From Tropicibacter sp. R16_0 (lineage in GTDB: Bacteria > Pseudomonadota > Alphaproteobacteria > Rhodobacterales > Rhodobacteraceae), in assembly GCF_017743935.1 (NCBI RefSeq), contig NZ_JAGHRE010000002.1, positions 372,001 to 436,000 on the forward strand: a stretch of DNA of 64,000 nucleotides. Direction: 5' to 3'. The notes beneath the pieces were generated by a model, which searched no databases, had not been told where the DNA came from, and worked only from the letters and a program-made list of their open reading frames with translations. How positions within the stretch are numbered: the first letter of the stretch is position 1; every line of letters starts with the position of its first letter. The position numbers were made by a program, and so were the translations under genes. Below, piece after piece: positions 45,487 to 54,521 of the stretch.

Positions 45487-46473
45487 ATGAGCGCACGAGA
45501 CCAGATTTTGGACCTTAAGACCCGTATGGGTCAGTCGATCATTGGCCAAGAAGACGTCATCGACCGACTGCTGATCGGCCTTCTGGCCAATGGCAACCTG
45601 CTGGTCGAGGGGTTGCCTGGTCTCGCCAAGACCCGCGCGATCAAGGCGATGGCCAAGAACCTGGATGCCCAGTTCAGCCGCATTCAGTTCACGCCCGACC
45701 TGCTGCCCTCAGACGTGACCGGGACCGAAGTGTACACCCAGACCGATCAGGGCGGCACCTTCCGCTTTGACCCCGGCCCGATCTTTGCCAACATCGTTCT
45801 GGCGGACGAGATCAACCGCGCGCCCGCCAAGGTTCAGGCCGCCCTGCTTGAGGCGATGGAGGAACGGCAGGTCACCGTATCCGGCAAGACCCACAAGATG
45901 GAGCCGCTGTTCACCGTGATGGCGACGCAGAACCCCATCGAGCAAGAAGGCACCTATCCCCTGCCCGAGGCACAGATGGACCGGTTCCTGATGCATGTGA
46001 ACATCACCTATCCGCCGGTCGAAGATGAGGTCGAAGTGATCCGACTTGTGCGCGGCGAAGAGGTTGCGGCCACCGGAGGCAGCGATGTGGGCGGCAAGCC
46101 CAAACCCGCCGCCATCCCGCAGGACGCCGTATTTCAGGCACGGGCCGAGATCGGCCAGATCCACGTCTCGGACGCGATGGAGCGCTATATGGCCGATCTG
46201 GTCTATGCCACCCGCACGCCCGAAACGATCAGCCCCGATCTCGCCCGCTGGATCGAGGTCGGCGCCAGCCCCCGCGCCTCACTGGCGCTCGATAAATGCA
46301 GCCGCACCCACGCTTGGCTGAATGCACGTGACTATGTCGACCCGCTGGACGTGCGCGCCATCGCTCATGACGTCTTCCGCCACCGCATCACCCTGAGCTT
46401 TGAGGCGCAGGGGGACGGCAAGACACCGGATGATATCACCGACGAGATGCTGAAAACCGTCGCTCTGCCCTGA
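45487..46473 (+). CDS. MoxR-type AAA+ ATPase
   Basis: A 328-residue AAA+ ATPase and the first gene of a Bat operon. The Walker A motif is GLPGLAKTR (42-50), Walker B is VLADEINRAPAKVQAALLEAMEE, and sensor 1 lies in FTVMATQNPIEQEGTYPLPEAQMDRF. MoxR proteins work with von Willebrand factor A (VWA) proteins as chaperones that mature protein complexes, sometimes metalloenzymes, at the membrane. The next five genes give its partners. Confidence 0.95.
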   Translation: MSARDQILDLKTRMGQSIIGQEDVIDRLLIGLLANGNLLVEGLPGLAKTRAIKAMAKNLDAQFSRIQFTPDLLPSDVTGTEVYTQTDQGGTFRFDPGPIFANIVLADEINRAPAKVQAALLEAMEERQVTVSGKTHKMEPLFTVMATQNPIEQEGTYPLPEAQMDRFLMHVNITYPPVEDEVEVIRLVRGEEVAATGGSDVGGKPKPAAIPQDAVFQARAEIGQIHVSDAMERYMADLVYATRTPETISPDLARWIEVGASPRASLALDKCSRTHAWLNARDYVDPLDVRAIAHDVFRHRITLSFEAQGDGKTPDDITDEMLKTVALP

Positions 46474-46483
46474 GGGTCAGATC

Positions 46484-47425
46484 ATGGAGGCACATGACAC
46501 ACAGGACCTGAGGGTTCACACCACAACAGATCAACTGCGCAGGCTGGGGCCTTTGTCGCGCGACATTTCCCTGCTGCCGCGCCAACCGGCACGGTCGATC
46601 CTGAACGGGCGCCATGCCTCGCGCCTGCGCGGTCGTGGGCTGAATTTTGAAGAGCTGCGCGATTATCTGCCCGGCGACGACATTCGAACCATCGACTGGA
46701 AGGTCACAGCCCGCACAGGCAGCCCCCATGTGCGCGTCTACACCGAAGAACGCGATCGCCCAGCCCTGGTCATTGTCGATCAGCGCGTGACGATGTTTTT
46801 TGGCTCGGTCGAATACATGAAATCGGTGGTCGCGGCCGAGGCCGCCGCCATCGTGGCACATCGCATTCTGACCCAAGGCGACCGGCTGGGTGGATTGGTG
46901 CTGGCCCCTGGTCGCATCGCCGAACATCGCCCGGAACGCCGTCCCCGCGCGCTGGACCGGTTGTTGAACTCCATCGCATCGGCCAATCAAATGCTTGGTG
47001 CCGATCTGGAAGACAGCGCCGAGCCCAGCCTGAACACCGTCCTGAAACAGGCCACACAAGTTGCAAAGACCAACTTTGTGGTGACGGTGTTTTCCGATTT
47101 CGCCGGTCTTGATGACACCTCGGAACCGCTGTTGCGCCGACTGGCGCAAAGCAACGACCTGATCCTGTTCAACGTGTCGGATCGGTCCGCGCAGACCCTG
47201 CCACCAGGCTTGCGCCTGTCGATCTCGGACGGCACATTGCAGGCCGAGTTGGACACCAGCGACCCGCAGGTTCACGCCCGTGTACAGACGGCCCTGCGGG
47301 ATCGCCTTGAGACGCTGCGCCACTGGTCGCGCCGCTATGGCATTCCGATGGTCGAGCTTGGCACCGACCGAGCGGCCCTGGCACAGATGCAGGTGCTCTT
47401 TGGTCTGCGGGGGGCGGGCCGATGA
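46484..47425 (+). CDS. DUF58 domain protein
   Basis: A 313-residue soluble protein. It has the DUF58 signature (RGLNFEELRDYLPGDDIRTIDWKVTARTG) near residues 45-75, with SPHVRVYTEERDRPALVIVD after it. The rest has a VWA-like fold. DUF58 proteins accompany MoxR ATPases. Ends in an ATGA overlap with the next gene, so the operon is tightly coupled. Confidence 0.92.
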   Translation: MEAHDTQDLRVHTTTDQLRRLGPLSRDISLLPRQPARSILNGRHASRLRGRGLNFEELRDYLPGDDIRTIDWKVTARTGSPHVRVYTEERDRPALVIVDQRVTMFFGSVEYMKSVVAAEAAAIVAHRILTQGDRLGGLVLAPGRIAEHRPERRPRALDRLLNSIASANQMLGADLEDSAEPSLNTVLKQATQVAKTNFVVTVFSDFAGLDDTSEPLLRRLAQSNDLILFNVSDRSAQTLPPGLRLSISDGTLQAELDTSDPQVHARVQTALRDRLETLRHWSRRYGIPMVELGTDRAALAQMQVLFGLRGAGR

Positions 47426-47898
47426 GCGAAACGCAACAAGCAACATCATTAACCGACCTGCTGAACCAACTCGAGCCGGTTCCGGTTCCACCAGCGGTTT
47501 CGATGGTTCCGCAAACCGTGGGCTGGCTGGTCTTGGCTGCGGTTTTTCTGACCTTGCTGGTTTTCGCGATTTGGCGTTGGCACCAGCATCGGCAGGCCAC
47601 GGCCCATCGGCGGGCGGCTTTGGTCGCCCTGTCCCAAGTCGGCGACGACCGCGCCGCGATCGCCGAGATCCTGCGCCGAACTGCACTGGTCTCATTTCCC
47701 CGCGCACAGGTGGCCGGATTGACCGGAGCCGATTGGGCCGCGTTTCTGGATCAAAGCTATGGCGGCAACGGCTTTGCCTCTGCCACCGGCCAAGCCCTGC
47801 TGAGCGCGCCCTACACTGGCTCGGCGCCCGACGCGCAAGCCACAACCCTGGCCCGCGACTGGATCAAGCGACACAAGGCCGAGGGAGGCAGATCATGA
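47422..47898 (+). CDS. DUF4381 domain protein
   Basis: A 158-residue protein with one transmembrane helix at about residues 33-52 and a DUF4381 pattern: an N-terminal L..LEPVPVPPAVSMVPQTVGW segment, followed by ILRRTALVSFPRAQVAGLTGADWAAFL. This small family occurs with the Bat proteins, probably as an accessory to the membrane VWA proteins. It overlaps both neighbours by four bases. Confidence 0.88.
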   Translation: MSETQQATSLTDLLNQLEPVPVPPAVSMVPQTVGWLVLAAVFLTLLVFAIWRWHQHRQATAHRRAALVALSQVGDDRAAIAEILRRTALVSFPRAQVAGLTGADWAAFLDQSYGGNGFASATGQALLSAPYTGSAPDAQATTLARDWIKRHKAEGGRS

Positions 47899-48887
47899 CC
47901 CTGTCCCTCTCTGCCCCCCTGATGCTGCTTCTTTTGCCCCTGCCCCTGCTGGTTTGGTTCTTTGCACCGCCCCACCGTCACCGCGTCCGCGCCACCCGCG
48001 TCCCGTTCTTTCGCGACCTTACCCAGGCCGCCGGGGTCGAGGCGCGGCGCGGCGCCCTGGTCCTGCGTCGCAGTTCTTTGCAAATGATTGCCGCCTGTTT
48101 GGCCTGGGCCTTGCTGGTTCTGGCGCTGGCCGGGCCAGAACGCCTGGGCGAGCCCATTGTGACCGAAAACGCCGCCCGCGACACGGTGCTGGCACTCGAC
48201 ATCTCGGGCTCGATGGATGAACGCGATTTCGTGGCCCAGGACGGCACACGCAAACAGCGGCTCGAGGCGGTCACGGACGTCCTGCGCCCCTTCATTGCCG
48301 AACGCGATGGCGATCGCATGGCCCTGATCGTGTTCGGCACCCGTGCCTTTGTGCAGGCGCCTTTCACCGACGATCTGCAAAGCTTGAACGGCTTTCTCGA
48401 TCAAACACAGGTCGGTATGGCCGGGCCAAATACGGCCCTGGGGGACGCCATCGGCCTTGCGATCCGCACTTTTCAGGGCAGCGATATCGAGGAAAGGCTG
48501 ATGATCCTGCTCAGCGATGGCAGCGACACGTCGAGCACCATGACCCCGGTCAACGCCGCCACAATCGCAGCAGATCAGGGTGTCACGATCTATACCATCG
48601 GCGTGGGCGATCCCGAGGCCACCGGCGAGGCGCGGGTCGATCTGGGTATCCTTGAGGACATCGCCAAACGCACCGGAGGCGAGTTCTTTTATGCCGATGA
48701 TCAGGAGGCGCTGACTTCGATCTATCAACGCATCGACGCGTTGAACCCACGCGTGGTCGAAACCACCAGCTATCGCCCCAAGACAAGCCTGGCTTATGTC
48801 CCGCTGTCGGTGGCTTTGTTGATCGTGCTGCTCGCGACGACACTGCTTCACTTGGGCTCTCGCAGACGGGGGACGCGCCATGTTTGA
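47895..48887 (+). CDS. VWA-domain membrane protein (BatA-like)
   Basis: A 330-residue protein with an N-terminal BatA domain and transmembrane helices at about 5-23 and 62-80, a VWA domain, and a C-terminal helix at about 302-322. The metal-ion adhesion site is complete: DISGS at 102-106, a threonine in PNTALG, and SDGSD. It should bind a divalent cation and a protein partner in the periplasm or cytosolic face. The start was chosen for the ATGA overlap with the preceding gene. Confidence 0.93.
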   Translation: MTLSLSAPLMLLLLPLPLLVWFFAPPHRHRVRATRVPFFRDLTQAAGVEARRGALVLRRSSLQMIAACLAWALLVLALAGPERLGEPIVTENAARDTVLALDISGSMDERDFVAQDGTRKQRLEAVTDVLRPFIAERDGDRMALIVFGTRAFVQAPFTDDLQSLNGFLDQTQVGMAGPNTALGDAIGLAIRTFQGSDIEERLMILLSDGSDTSSTMTPVNAATIAADQGVTIYTIGVGDPEATGEARVDLGILEDIAKRTGGEFFYADDQEALTSIYQRIDALNPRVVETTSYRPKTSLAYVPLSVALLIVLLATTLLHLGSRRRGTRHV

Positions 48888-50400
48888 AACGCTATCGCTG
48901 TTTCATTTCCTGCGCCCTTGGTGGCTGATCGCCGTGCCGCTGGTTCTGCTTCTGTGGTATCTGGTGCGTCGCCGATTGGACGGGCCTATTACCGAAACCG
49001 CAGGCCTTGCCCCCCATCTGGCCGAGGCGCTGAGCGTGGGCGCGCATGATCACCGGCGGCTGCATCCGATTGATGGATTTGCCTGTGTTGGCGTCCTCTT
49101 GGCGCTGGCCAGCGCTGGCCCGACATGGAGCAAGCTGCCCAACCCGCTGATCGCGGACACCGCACCTCTGGTCGTGGCGCTCAAGGTGACCCCAAGCATG
49201 GAAGAGACGGATCTGGCCCCCAGCCGCCTGGAGCGCGCAAGGTTCAAGATCGGCGATTTGATTGCCTCTCGCGCAGGTGCCCGTACTGCTCTGGTTGCCT
49301 ATGCCGGATCGGCCCACCGTGTGGCGCCCTTGACCGAGGATGCCAACATCCTGCGCCCCTTGCTTGAGGGGTTGACCCCCCAAGCGATGCCGGTCGATGG
49401 CGACACGGCATCACGCGCGTTGACCTTGGCTCAGGACATTCTGACCGACGCCGAGACCGAAGGCGCGATCCTGTTTGTGCTTGATGACATGGACCCGGCC
49501 GAAGCCAAGCTGCTCGAAACCGCGGATCCGAACGGGACACAGCTTATCTTTTTGACGGCGTTACCCACCGGAAAATCCCTGACGCAACTGGACCGTATTC
49601 CCAATGCCACCATTGTGCAGATGACCGCAGATGATGGTGATCTGGCACAACTCGACCGGGCAATCCGGTCAGCCTATGTCGCGGCTCTGGGACAGGACGA
49701 CCGCCTGCAATGGCATGATCGTGGGCGGCTGTTGGCCATTCCCGCCGCGCTGCTCGTTCTGCTGTGGTTCCGGCGTGGATGGACAATGAGATGGGCGATG
49801 GTCCTTCTGCTTCTGCCGTTGATGACCGTGCCGGGCCAGGCCCGTGCCGAAGGCTGGCGAGGTTGGTTCCTGACCCCGGATCAGCAGGGCCAGATTGCGA
49901 TGAACCGCAAAGAGTATTCAGCGGCCGGAGAGCTATTCCAGGACCGCTATTTGTCCGGCTACGCCAAATTCAAGGCCGGGGAATATGCGGATGCCGCAAC
50001 GATCTTTGCCGCGCTCGAAACGCCCGAGGCTGCCTTTGCCGAAGGGATGGCGCGCATCCGCAACCGTGAGTACCGCCCTGCGATTGCTGCATTTGAACGC
50101 GCACTGAAACTGCGCCCGGATTGGCCCGAGGCCAAACACAACCTGGCGCTAAGCAAAGAGATCCTCGAATACGTTGAAACCACACGCGAGCAATCAGACA
50201 CTGGTGAAGACAGCGGTATCGGCGCCGACGACGTGGTCTTTGACAACGAAGCACAACGCGGGGCCGACACCACGATCGAGGCAGCCGAAGAAGGCGCAGC
50301 GCCGCAAACTGCGGATCAATGGATTTCAAGCATCGACACCGACATGACCAAGTTTCTGCAAAGCCGTTTTCTGATTGAAAATCAGGAGTCTGAACGATGA
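48880..50400 (+). CDS. VWA-TPR membrane protein (BatB/BatC fusion-like) with lost metal site
   Basis: A 506-residue protein. Residues 13-85 hold two transmembrane helices, 95-225 a VWA domain, about 290-320 two further hydrophobic helices, and 340-420 TPR-like repeats (QIAMNRKEYSAAGELF; EYRPAIAAFERALKLRPDWPEAKHNLAL). The C-terminus is acidic. The first metal-binding aspartate of the VWA domain is replaced: the usual DxSxS reads KVTPS at 102-106. It may bind partners without a metal. It overlaps the preceding gene by eight bases. Confidence 0.9.
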   Translation: MFETLSLFHFLRPWWLIAVPLVLLLWYLVRRRLDGPITETAGLAPHLAEALSVGAHDHRRLHPIDGFACVGVLLALASAGPTWSKLPNPLIADTAPLVVALKVTPSMEETDLAPSRLERARFKIGDLIASRAGARTALVAYAGSAHRVAPLTEDANILRPLLEGLTPQAMPVDGDTASRALTLAQDILTDAETEGAILFVLDDMDPAEAKLLETADPNGTQLIFLTALPTGKSLTQLDRIPNATIVQMTADDGDLAQLDRAIRSAYVAALGQDDRLQWHDRGRLLAIPAALLVLLWFRRGWTMRWAMVLLLLPLMTVPGQARAEGWRGWFLTPDQQGQIAMNRKEYSAAGELFQDRYLSGYAKFKAGEYADAATIFAALETPEAAFAEGMARIRNREYRPAIAAFERALKLRPDWPEAKHNLALSKEILEYVETTREQSDTGEDSGIGADDVVFDNEAQRGADTTIEAAEEGAAPQTADQWISSIDTDMTKFLQSRFLIENQESER

Positions 50401-51806
50401 AATTAATACAGCTCGCAGTCTTCCTGAGCCTTCTGTGTTCCGCGTTGCAGGCGCAGAACGCCTTGTATCCCACGCCGCGCAATGAGCCGAAGAGCCCAGA
50501 GACCGTAGAAGAAACCCAGCCTGACAACACAGCTGCTTCGCCAAAAGTGACCGAAGCAGACAACATCGCCCCCATCGTCGAGACCGAATTGTCTGAGGCT
50601 GAAGTGATCGTGGGTCAGCCTATACGGCTGCAGATCAAGGTGCTGGTGCCCACCTTCATGCCGCAGCCGCCGATCTATCCAACAATCGAATTGCCCGATC
50701 TGATGGTGCGGCTGCCAGATCGCGCGACGACGCCCACCAGTGAACGCCGCGATGGTGCCTCGCTGTCTGGTACGATCCGGACCTATCGGCTGTATCCGCT
50801 GGCGGCGGGGACGTTCGAGATCCCGGAACAGACCCTCAACGTGACCTACGCCGATCCCGATACCAACGCGCCGATCACGACCGAGATTGCAATGCCTGCG
50901 CAGAGCTTTACCGCGACGGTGCCAGCAGCGGCACAGGATCTGGACCCGCCGGTGATCGCCGCCGGTTTCACGTTGGAGCAGGACATCCAAGGCGAAACCG
51001 ACCTCGGCGTTGGTGATGCCATAACGCGGGTGGTCACCGCCCGCATAGATGGCACGACACCGGTGCTGATCCCGCCGCTTGTTGCGGCCATCGAAACCCC
51101 GGCTTTGCGCGCCTATCCCAAGGAGCCACGGGTAACATCCACCGAAGAACGCGGCGTGCTGTCGGGCAGCCGCAGTGAAACGGTAACCTATTTGGTGCAA
51201 TCAGACGGCACCGCTGAATTGCCGGAGATCAGAATCGAATGGTACGACACAGAAACACAAACCGTGCAAACCGCCTCGGTCGACGGGGTGAGCCTGACCC
51301 TCGCCCCGGCCCCGCCTCCGCCACCTGACTATGGTAAAATCGCGCTGAGGTCTGGATTTGTCTTGATCGCCCTTGGTCTGATTGGTCTCCTTCTGAGACG
51401 TATGGCGCCCAAGCTTGCTGCTGCAAGGAGCCACGTCCGGGCCAGGCTGCAGGCCACTGAAACTGCAACTGCACGAACCGTGCGGCACGCCATCGCAAAT
51501 CAAGATCTGAACGCTACCTACGCTGCCCTTGAAACCTGGTCGACCTATGCCGCAGTTCTCGACACATCCGACTGGATAGACATGAAAAATGCGCTAGTTT
51601 CTGTTGGATCAGACACGTATAGCGATAGCCCTACTCGAACAAACTCCAGTTGGCGGATTCTTGCGCAAAACTTCGACGAACTCAGAAAAATCAATCGGAA
51701 CAAATATTTGGCTTTGAAAAATCGGCAAAATCTGCCAAAACTGAACTCAAATCTAAACATTCCGATTTATCTCAACACCCCTACGGCCGAACCGGTCGAA
51801 CGTTAG
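50397..51806 (+). CDS. BatD-like protein
   Basis: A 469-residue protein with a signal peptide (cleavage after LQA), beta-rich BatD (oxygen-tolerance) domains with ELSEAEVIVGQPIRLQIKV and TYLVQSDGTAELPEIRIEWYD, and a transmembrane helix at about residues 318-336. The last 70-odd residues are unlike the rest: rich in Asn, Lys and Leu, and AT-rich at the DNA level. It overlaps the previous gene by four bases and ends the operon. Confidence 0.9.
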   Translation: MKLIQLAVFLSLLCSALQAQNALYPTPRNEPKSPETVEETQPDNTAASPKVTEADNIAPIVETELSEAEVIVGQPIRLQIKVLVPTFMPQPPIYPTIELPDLMVRLPDRATTPTSERRDGASLSGTIRTYRLYPLAAGTFEIPEQTLNVTYADPDTNAPITTEIAMPAQSFTATVPAAAQDLDPPVIAAGFTLEQDIQGETDLGVGDAITRVVTARIDGTTPVLIPPLVAAIETPALRAYPKEPRVTSTEERGVLSGSRSETVTYLVQSDGTAELPEIRIEWYDTETQTVQTASVDGVSLTLAPAPPPPPDYGKIALRSGFVLIALGLIGLLLRRMAPKLAAARSHVRARLQATETATARTVRHAIANQDLNATYAALETWSTYAAVLDTSDWIDMKNALVSVGSDTYSDSPTRTNSSWRILAQNFDELRKINRNKYLALKNRQNLPKLNSNLNIPIYLNTPTAEPVER

Positions 51807-51866
51807 TTTTTCTCGACCCCTCCGGCTCCGCGTCACCGAGTATTCTGTTCATTTAAGGAGACATAC

Positions 51867-53444
51867 ATGAACGTGTTCCGAAGTAGTTTAAGCTACCTGT
51901 CGGCGGCCTCTGCCGCGTTGGTGCTGACCGTCGGGTCGGCGCTGGCACAGGATGCCGAAAAGCCAAACATTCTGGTCATCTGGGGCGATGACATCGGTCA
52001 GTCGAACATTTCGGCCTACACCATGGGCCTGATGGGCTATCGCACCCCCAATATCGACCGCATCGCGCAAGAGGGCATGATCTTTACCGACTATTACGGT
52101 GAGCAATCCTGCACCGCCGGCCGGTCGTCTTTCATCACCGGTCAATCGGTGTTCCGGACCGGCCTGTCCAAAGTTGGCATGCCCGGCGCGCCCGAAGGCA
52201 TGCAGGTCGAAGATCCGACCATCGCGGGCCTGCTCAAAGAGCAGGGCTATGCCACCGGTCAATTCGGCAAGAACCACCTGGGTGACCGGGATGAAATGCT
52301 GCCGACAAACCACGGTTTTGATGAGTTTTTTGGCAACCTCTACCATCTGAACGCAGAAGAAGAGCCCGAAAACGAAGACTATCCGCAGGACCCAGAGTTC
52401 CGTGAGCGTTTTGGCCCCCGTGGCGTCATCAGTTCGAAATCTGACGGAACGATCGAAGACACCGGTCCGCTGACCAAAAAGCGCATGGAAACCGTTGATG
52501 ATGAAACGCTGGCCGCTGCCATCGACTTCATCAAGCGCAAAGAGGAACAAGGTGTGCCTTGGTTCGTCTGGTGGAACGGGACGCGCATGCACTTCCGCAC
52601 CCACGTCAAGGACGAGATGCGCGCGCAGGCCAATGAGATTGTTGGTGGTGTGGCAGATGAATACACCGCGGGCATGATCGAACACGACATGCATGTGGGA
52701 CAGCTGCTTGACCTGCTTGACGAGCTTGGCATCGCCGACAAGACCTTTGTTCAGTATTCCACTGACAATGGCCCACACATGAACACCTGGCCCGATGCGG
52801 CGATGACCCCCTTCCGTGGTGAAAAGAACACCAACTGGGAAGGTGGCTTCCGCGTACCTGCGATGGTGCGTTGGCCCGGCAAGATCGATGCGGGCACCGT
52901 ATCGAACGAGATCGTGCACCACATGGACTGGCTTCCGACCTTCATGGCGATGGCTGGTGTGTCCGACATCAAGGAACAGCTGAAAGCTGGTGGTGTTCAG
53001 GCAATCGGACGCGAATACAAGGTCCACCTGGACGGCTACAATACCCTTCCGTACCTGCTGGGTGAAGAAGAAAGCTCGCCCCGCAACGAGATCTTCTATT
53101 TCTCGGATGATGGTGATCTGACCGCCCTGCGTTACAACGACTGGAAGGCGATCTTCCTCGAGCATCGTTACCCGCAAACCCTGCGCGCCTGGGCCGAGCC
53201 TTGGACACCGCTGCGTATTCCGCTGCTCTTCAACCTGCGCCGCGACCCCTATGAGCGTTCGAACATCACCTCGAACACCTATTGGGACTGGTACATCGAC
53301 CGCGCGTACCTGCTGCTTCCTGCAGCGGATTACGTCGGCAACTTCCTTGCCACGTTCGAAGAGTTCCCGCCGCGTCAGAAACCGGGCAGCTTCACCATTG
53401 GTGACGCCTCGGAAATGATCCTGAACAGCGTTGGCTCAAAGTAA
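51867..53444 (+). CDS. Exported arylsulfatase-type sulfatase
   Basis: A 525-residue periplasmic sulfatase. A signal peptide (cleavage after ALA) precedes the metal-binding Asp41-Asp42 (WGDDIGQSN) and the modification motif CTAGR at 82-86, a CxAxR version rather than the commoner CxPxR. HMNTW and the late VHHMDWLPTFMAMAG also match sulfatases. It needs formylglycine at Cys82, made by an enzyme not seen here. Substrate unknown. A strong AAGGAG site precedes the ATG and a strong terminator follows. Confidence 0.9.
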   Translation: MNVFRSSLSYLSAASAALVLTVGSALAQDAEKPNILVIWGDDIGQSNISAYTMGLMGYRTPNIDRIAQEGMIFTDYYGEQSCTAGRSSFITGQSVFRTGLSKVGMPGAPEGMQVEDPTIAGLLKEQGYATGQFGKNHLGDRDEMLPTNHGFDEFFGNLYHLNAEEEPENEDYPQDPEFRERFGPRGVISSKSDGTIEDTGPLTKKRMETVDDETLAAAIDFIKRKEEQGVPWFVWWNGTRMHFRTHVKDEMRAQANEIVGGVADEYTAGMIEHDMHVGQLLDLLDELGIADKTFVQYSTDNGPHMNTWPDAAMTPFRGEKNTNWEGGFRVPAMVRWPGKIDAGTVSNEIVHHMDWLPTFMAMAGVSDIKEQLKAGGVQAIGREYKVHLDGYNTLPYLLGEEESSPRNEIFYFSDDGDLTALRYNDWKAIFLEHRYPQTLRAWAEPWTPLRIPLLFNLRRDPYERSNITSNTYWDWYIDRAYLLLPAADYVGNFLATFEEFPPRQKPGSFTIGDASEMILNSVGSK

Positions 53445-53461
53445 ACAACACATCACACTTG

Positions 53462-53493
53462 CAAGGCCTCGGAACACTCCGGGGCCTTGTATC
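53462..53493 (+). terminator. Rho-independent terminator after the sulfatase gene
   Basis: CAAGGCCTCGGA (53462-53473) and TCCGGGGCCTTG (53478-53489) form a 12-bp stem with a single G-U pair and an ACAC loop. TATCGTTT follows. The HAD phosphatase gene begins 24 bases later. Confidence 0.8.
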
Positions 53494-53513
53494 GTTTCAT
53501 TTGATATTTTGGG

Positions 53514-54497
53514 ATGCTCATCGTGCTTCGCTCCTTGACCTCTGCCTTCGCTCTGTTTGCCGCCAGTGCCGCGTGGGCTGACCCGCTGCCATCGTGGTCC
53601 GATACGGACGCCAAATCCGGGATCGTGACCTTTGTGGAAACCGTGACCGACCCGGCATCCGACGACTATGTCACGCCAAGTGACCGAATTGCCGTGTTTG
53701 ACAATGATGGCACGCTTTGGGCGGAACAGCCGGTCTATTTCCAGTTCATTTTTGCCATTGATCGGCTGAAAACCATGGCCGAAGCAGACCCAAGCATTCT
53801 GGACACCGACGTCCTGAAGGCCGCCGCCGCTGACGATATGGAGACGGTGCTTGCCGGGGGGCACGACGCCCTGTTCGAAATCCTGGATGCCACCCATAGT
53901 GGCATGACCGTGGACGCGTTTCAGCAAGAGGTGGCTGAGTGGCTGGATGCCACGACACATCCCGACACTGGGCTGCCATACCACGAGATGACATATCAGC
54001 CCATGGTCGAGCTGCTGCGCTATCTGCGCGACGAAGGGTTCAAGACCTACATCGTATCCGGCGGCGGCATCCATTTCATGCGCGTCTTTGCCGAAGAGGC
54101 CTATGGCATTCCGCCCGAGCAGGTGCTGGGCACCTACACCAATACCGAATACGCCATGGTCGATGGCGAACCTGTGATCTCCAAGGCCCCTGGCATTGCC
54201 TTTGTCGACGACAAGGAAGGCAAACCCATCAATATCGAGCGCACGATCGGGCGGCGCCCGATCTTTGCCGGTGGCAACTCGGACGGAGATTTTGCCATGT
54301 TGGAATGGACCACTGCAGGGGAAGGCGCGCGCTTTGGCCTGCTGGTGCATCACACCGATGGCGACCGTGAATACGCTTACGACCGCGAAAGCCCCATCGG
54401 GCGGCTGGTCGACGGGCTGGACAAGGGGCCCGGCATGGGGTGGACTATTGTTGACATGAAACAGGATTGGCAGCGGATCTACACCGGCCAGAACTGA
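53514..54497 (+). CDS. Exported HAD-family phosphatase
   Basis: A 327-residue protein with a signal peptide (cleavage after AWA, near residue 22). HAD motif I is FDNDGTLW with Asp63 and Asp65, motif II lies in YIVSGGG, and the acidic motif is in GGNSDGDFAML. It resembles phosphoserine-phosphatase-type HAD proteins but is probably exported, suggesting a periplasmic non-specific phosphatase. The sulfatase gene lies immediately upstream, so joint scavenging of ester groups is possible. The ribosome binding site is weak. Confidence 0.82.
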   Translation: MLIVLRSLTSAFALFAASAAWADPLPSWSDTDAKSGIVTFVETVTDPASDDYVTPSDRIAVFDNDGTLWAEQPVYFQFIFAIDRLKTMAEADPSILDTDVLKAAAADDMETVLAGGHDALFEILDATHSGMTVDAFQQEVAEWLDATTHPDTGLPYHEMTYQPMVELLRYLRDEGFKTYIVSGGGIHFMRVFAEEAYGIPPEQVLGTYTNTEYAMVDGEPVISKAPGIAFVDDKEGKPINIERTIGRRPIFAGGNSDGDFAMLEWTTAGEGARFGLLVHHTDGDREYAYDRESPIGRLVDGLDKGPGMGWTIVDMKQDWQRIYTGQN

Positions 54498-54521
54498 GGC
54501 GAACAAAAGGGAGCAGACAGC

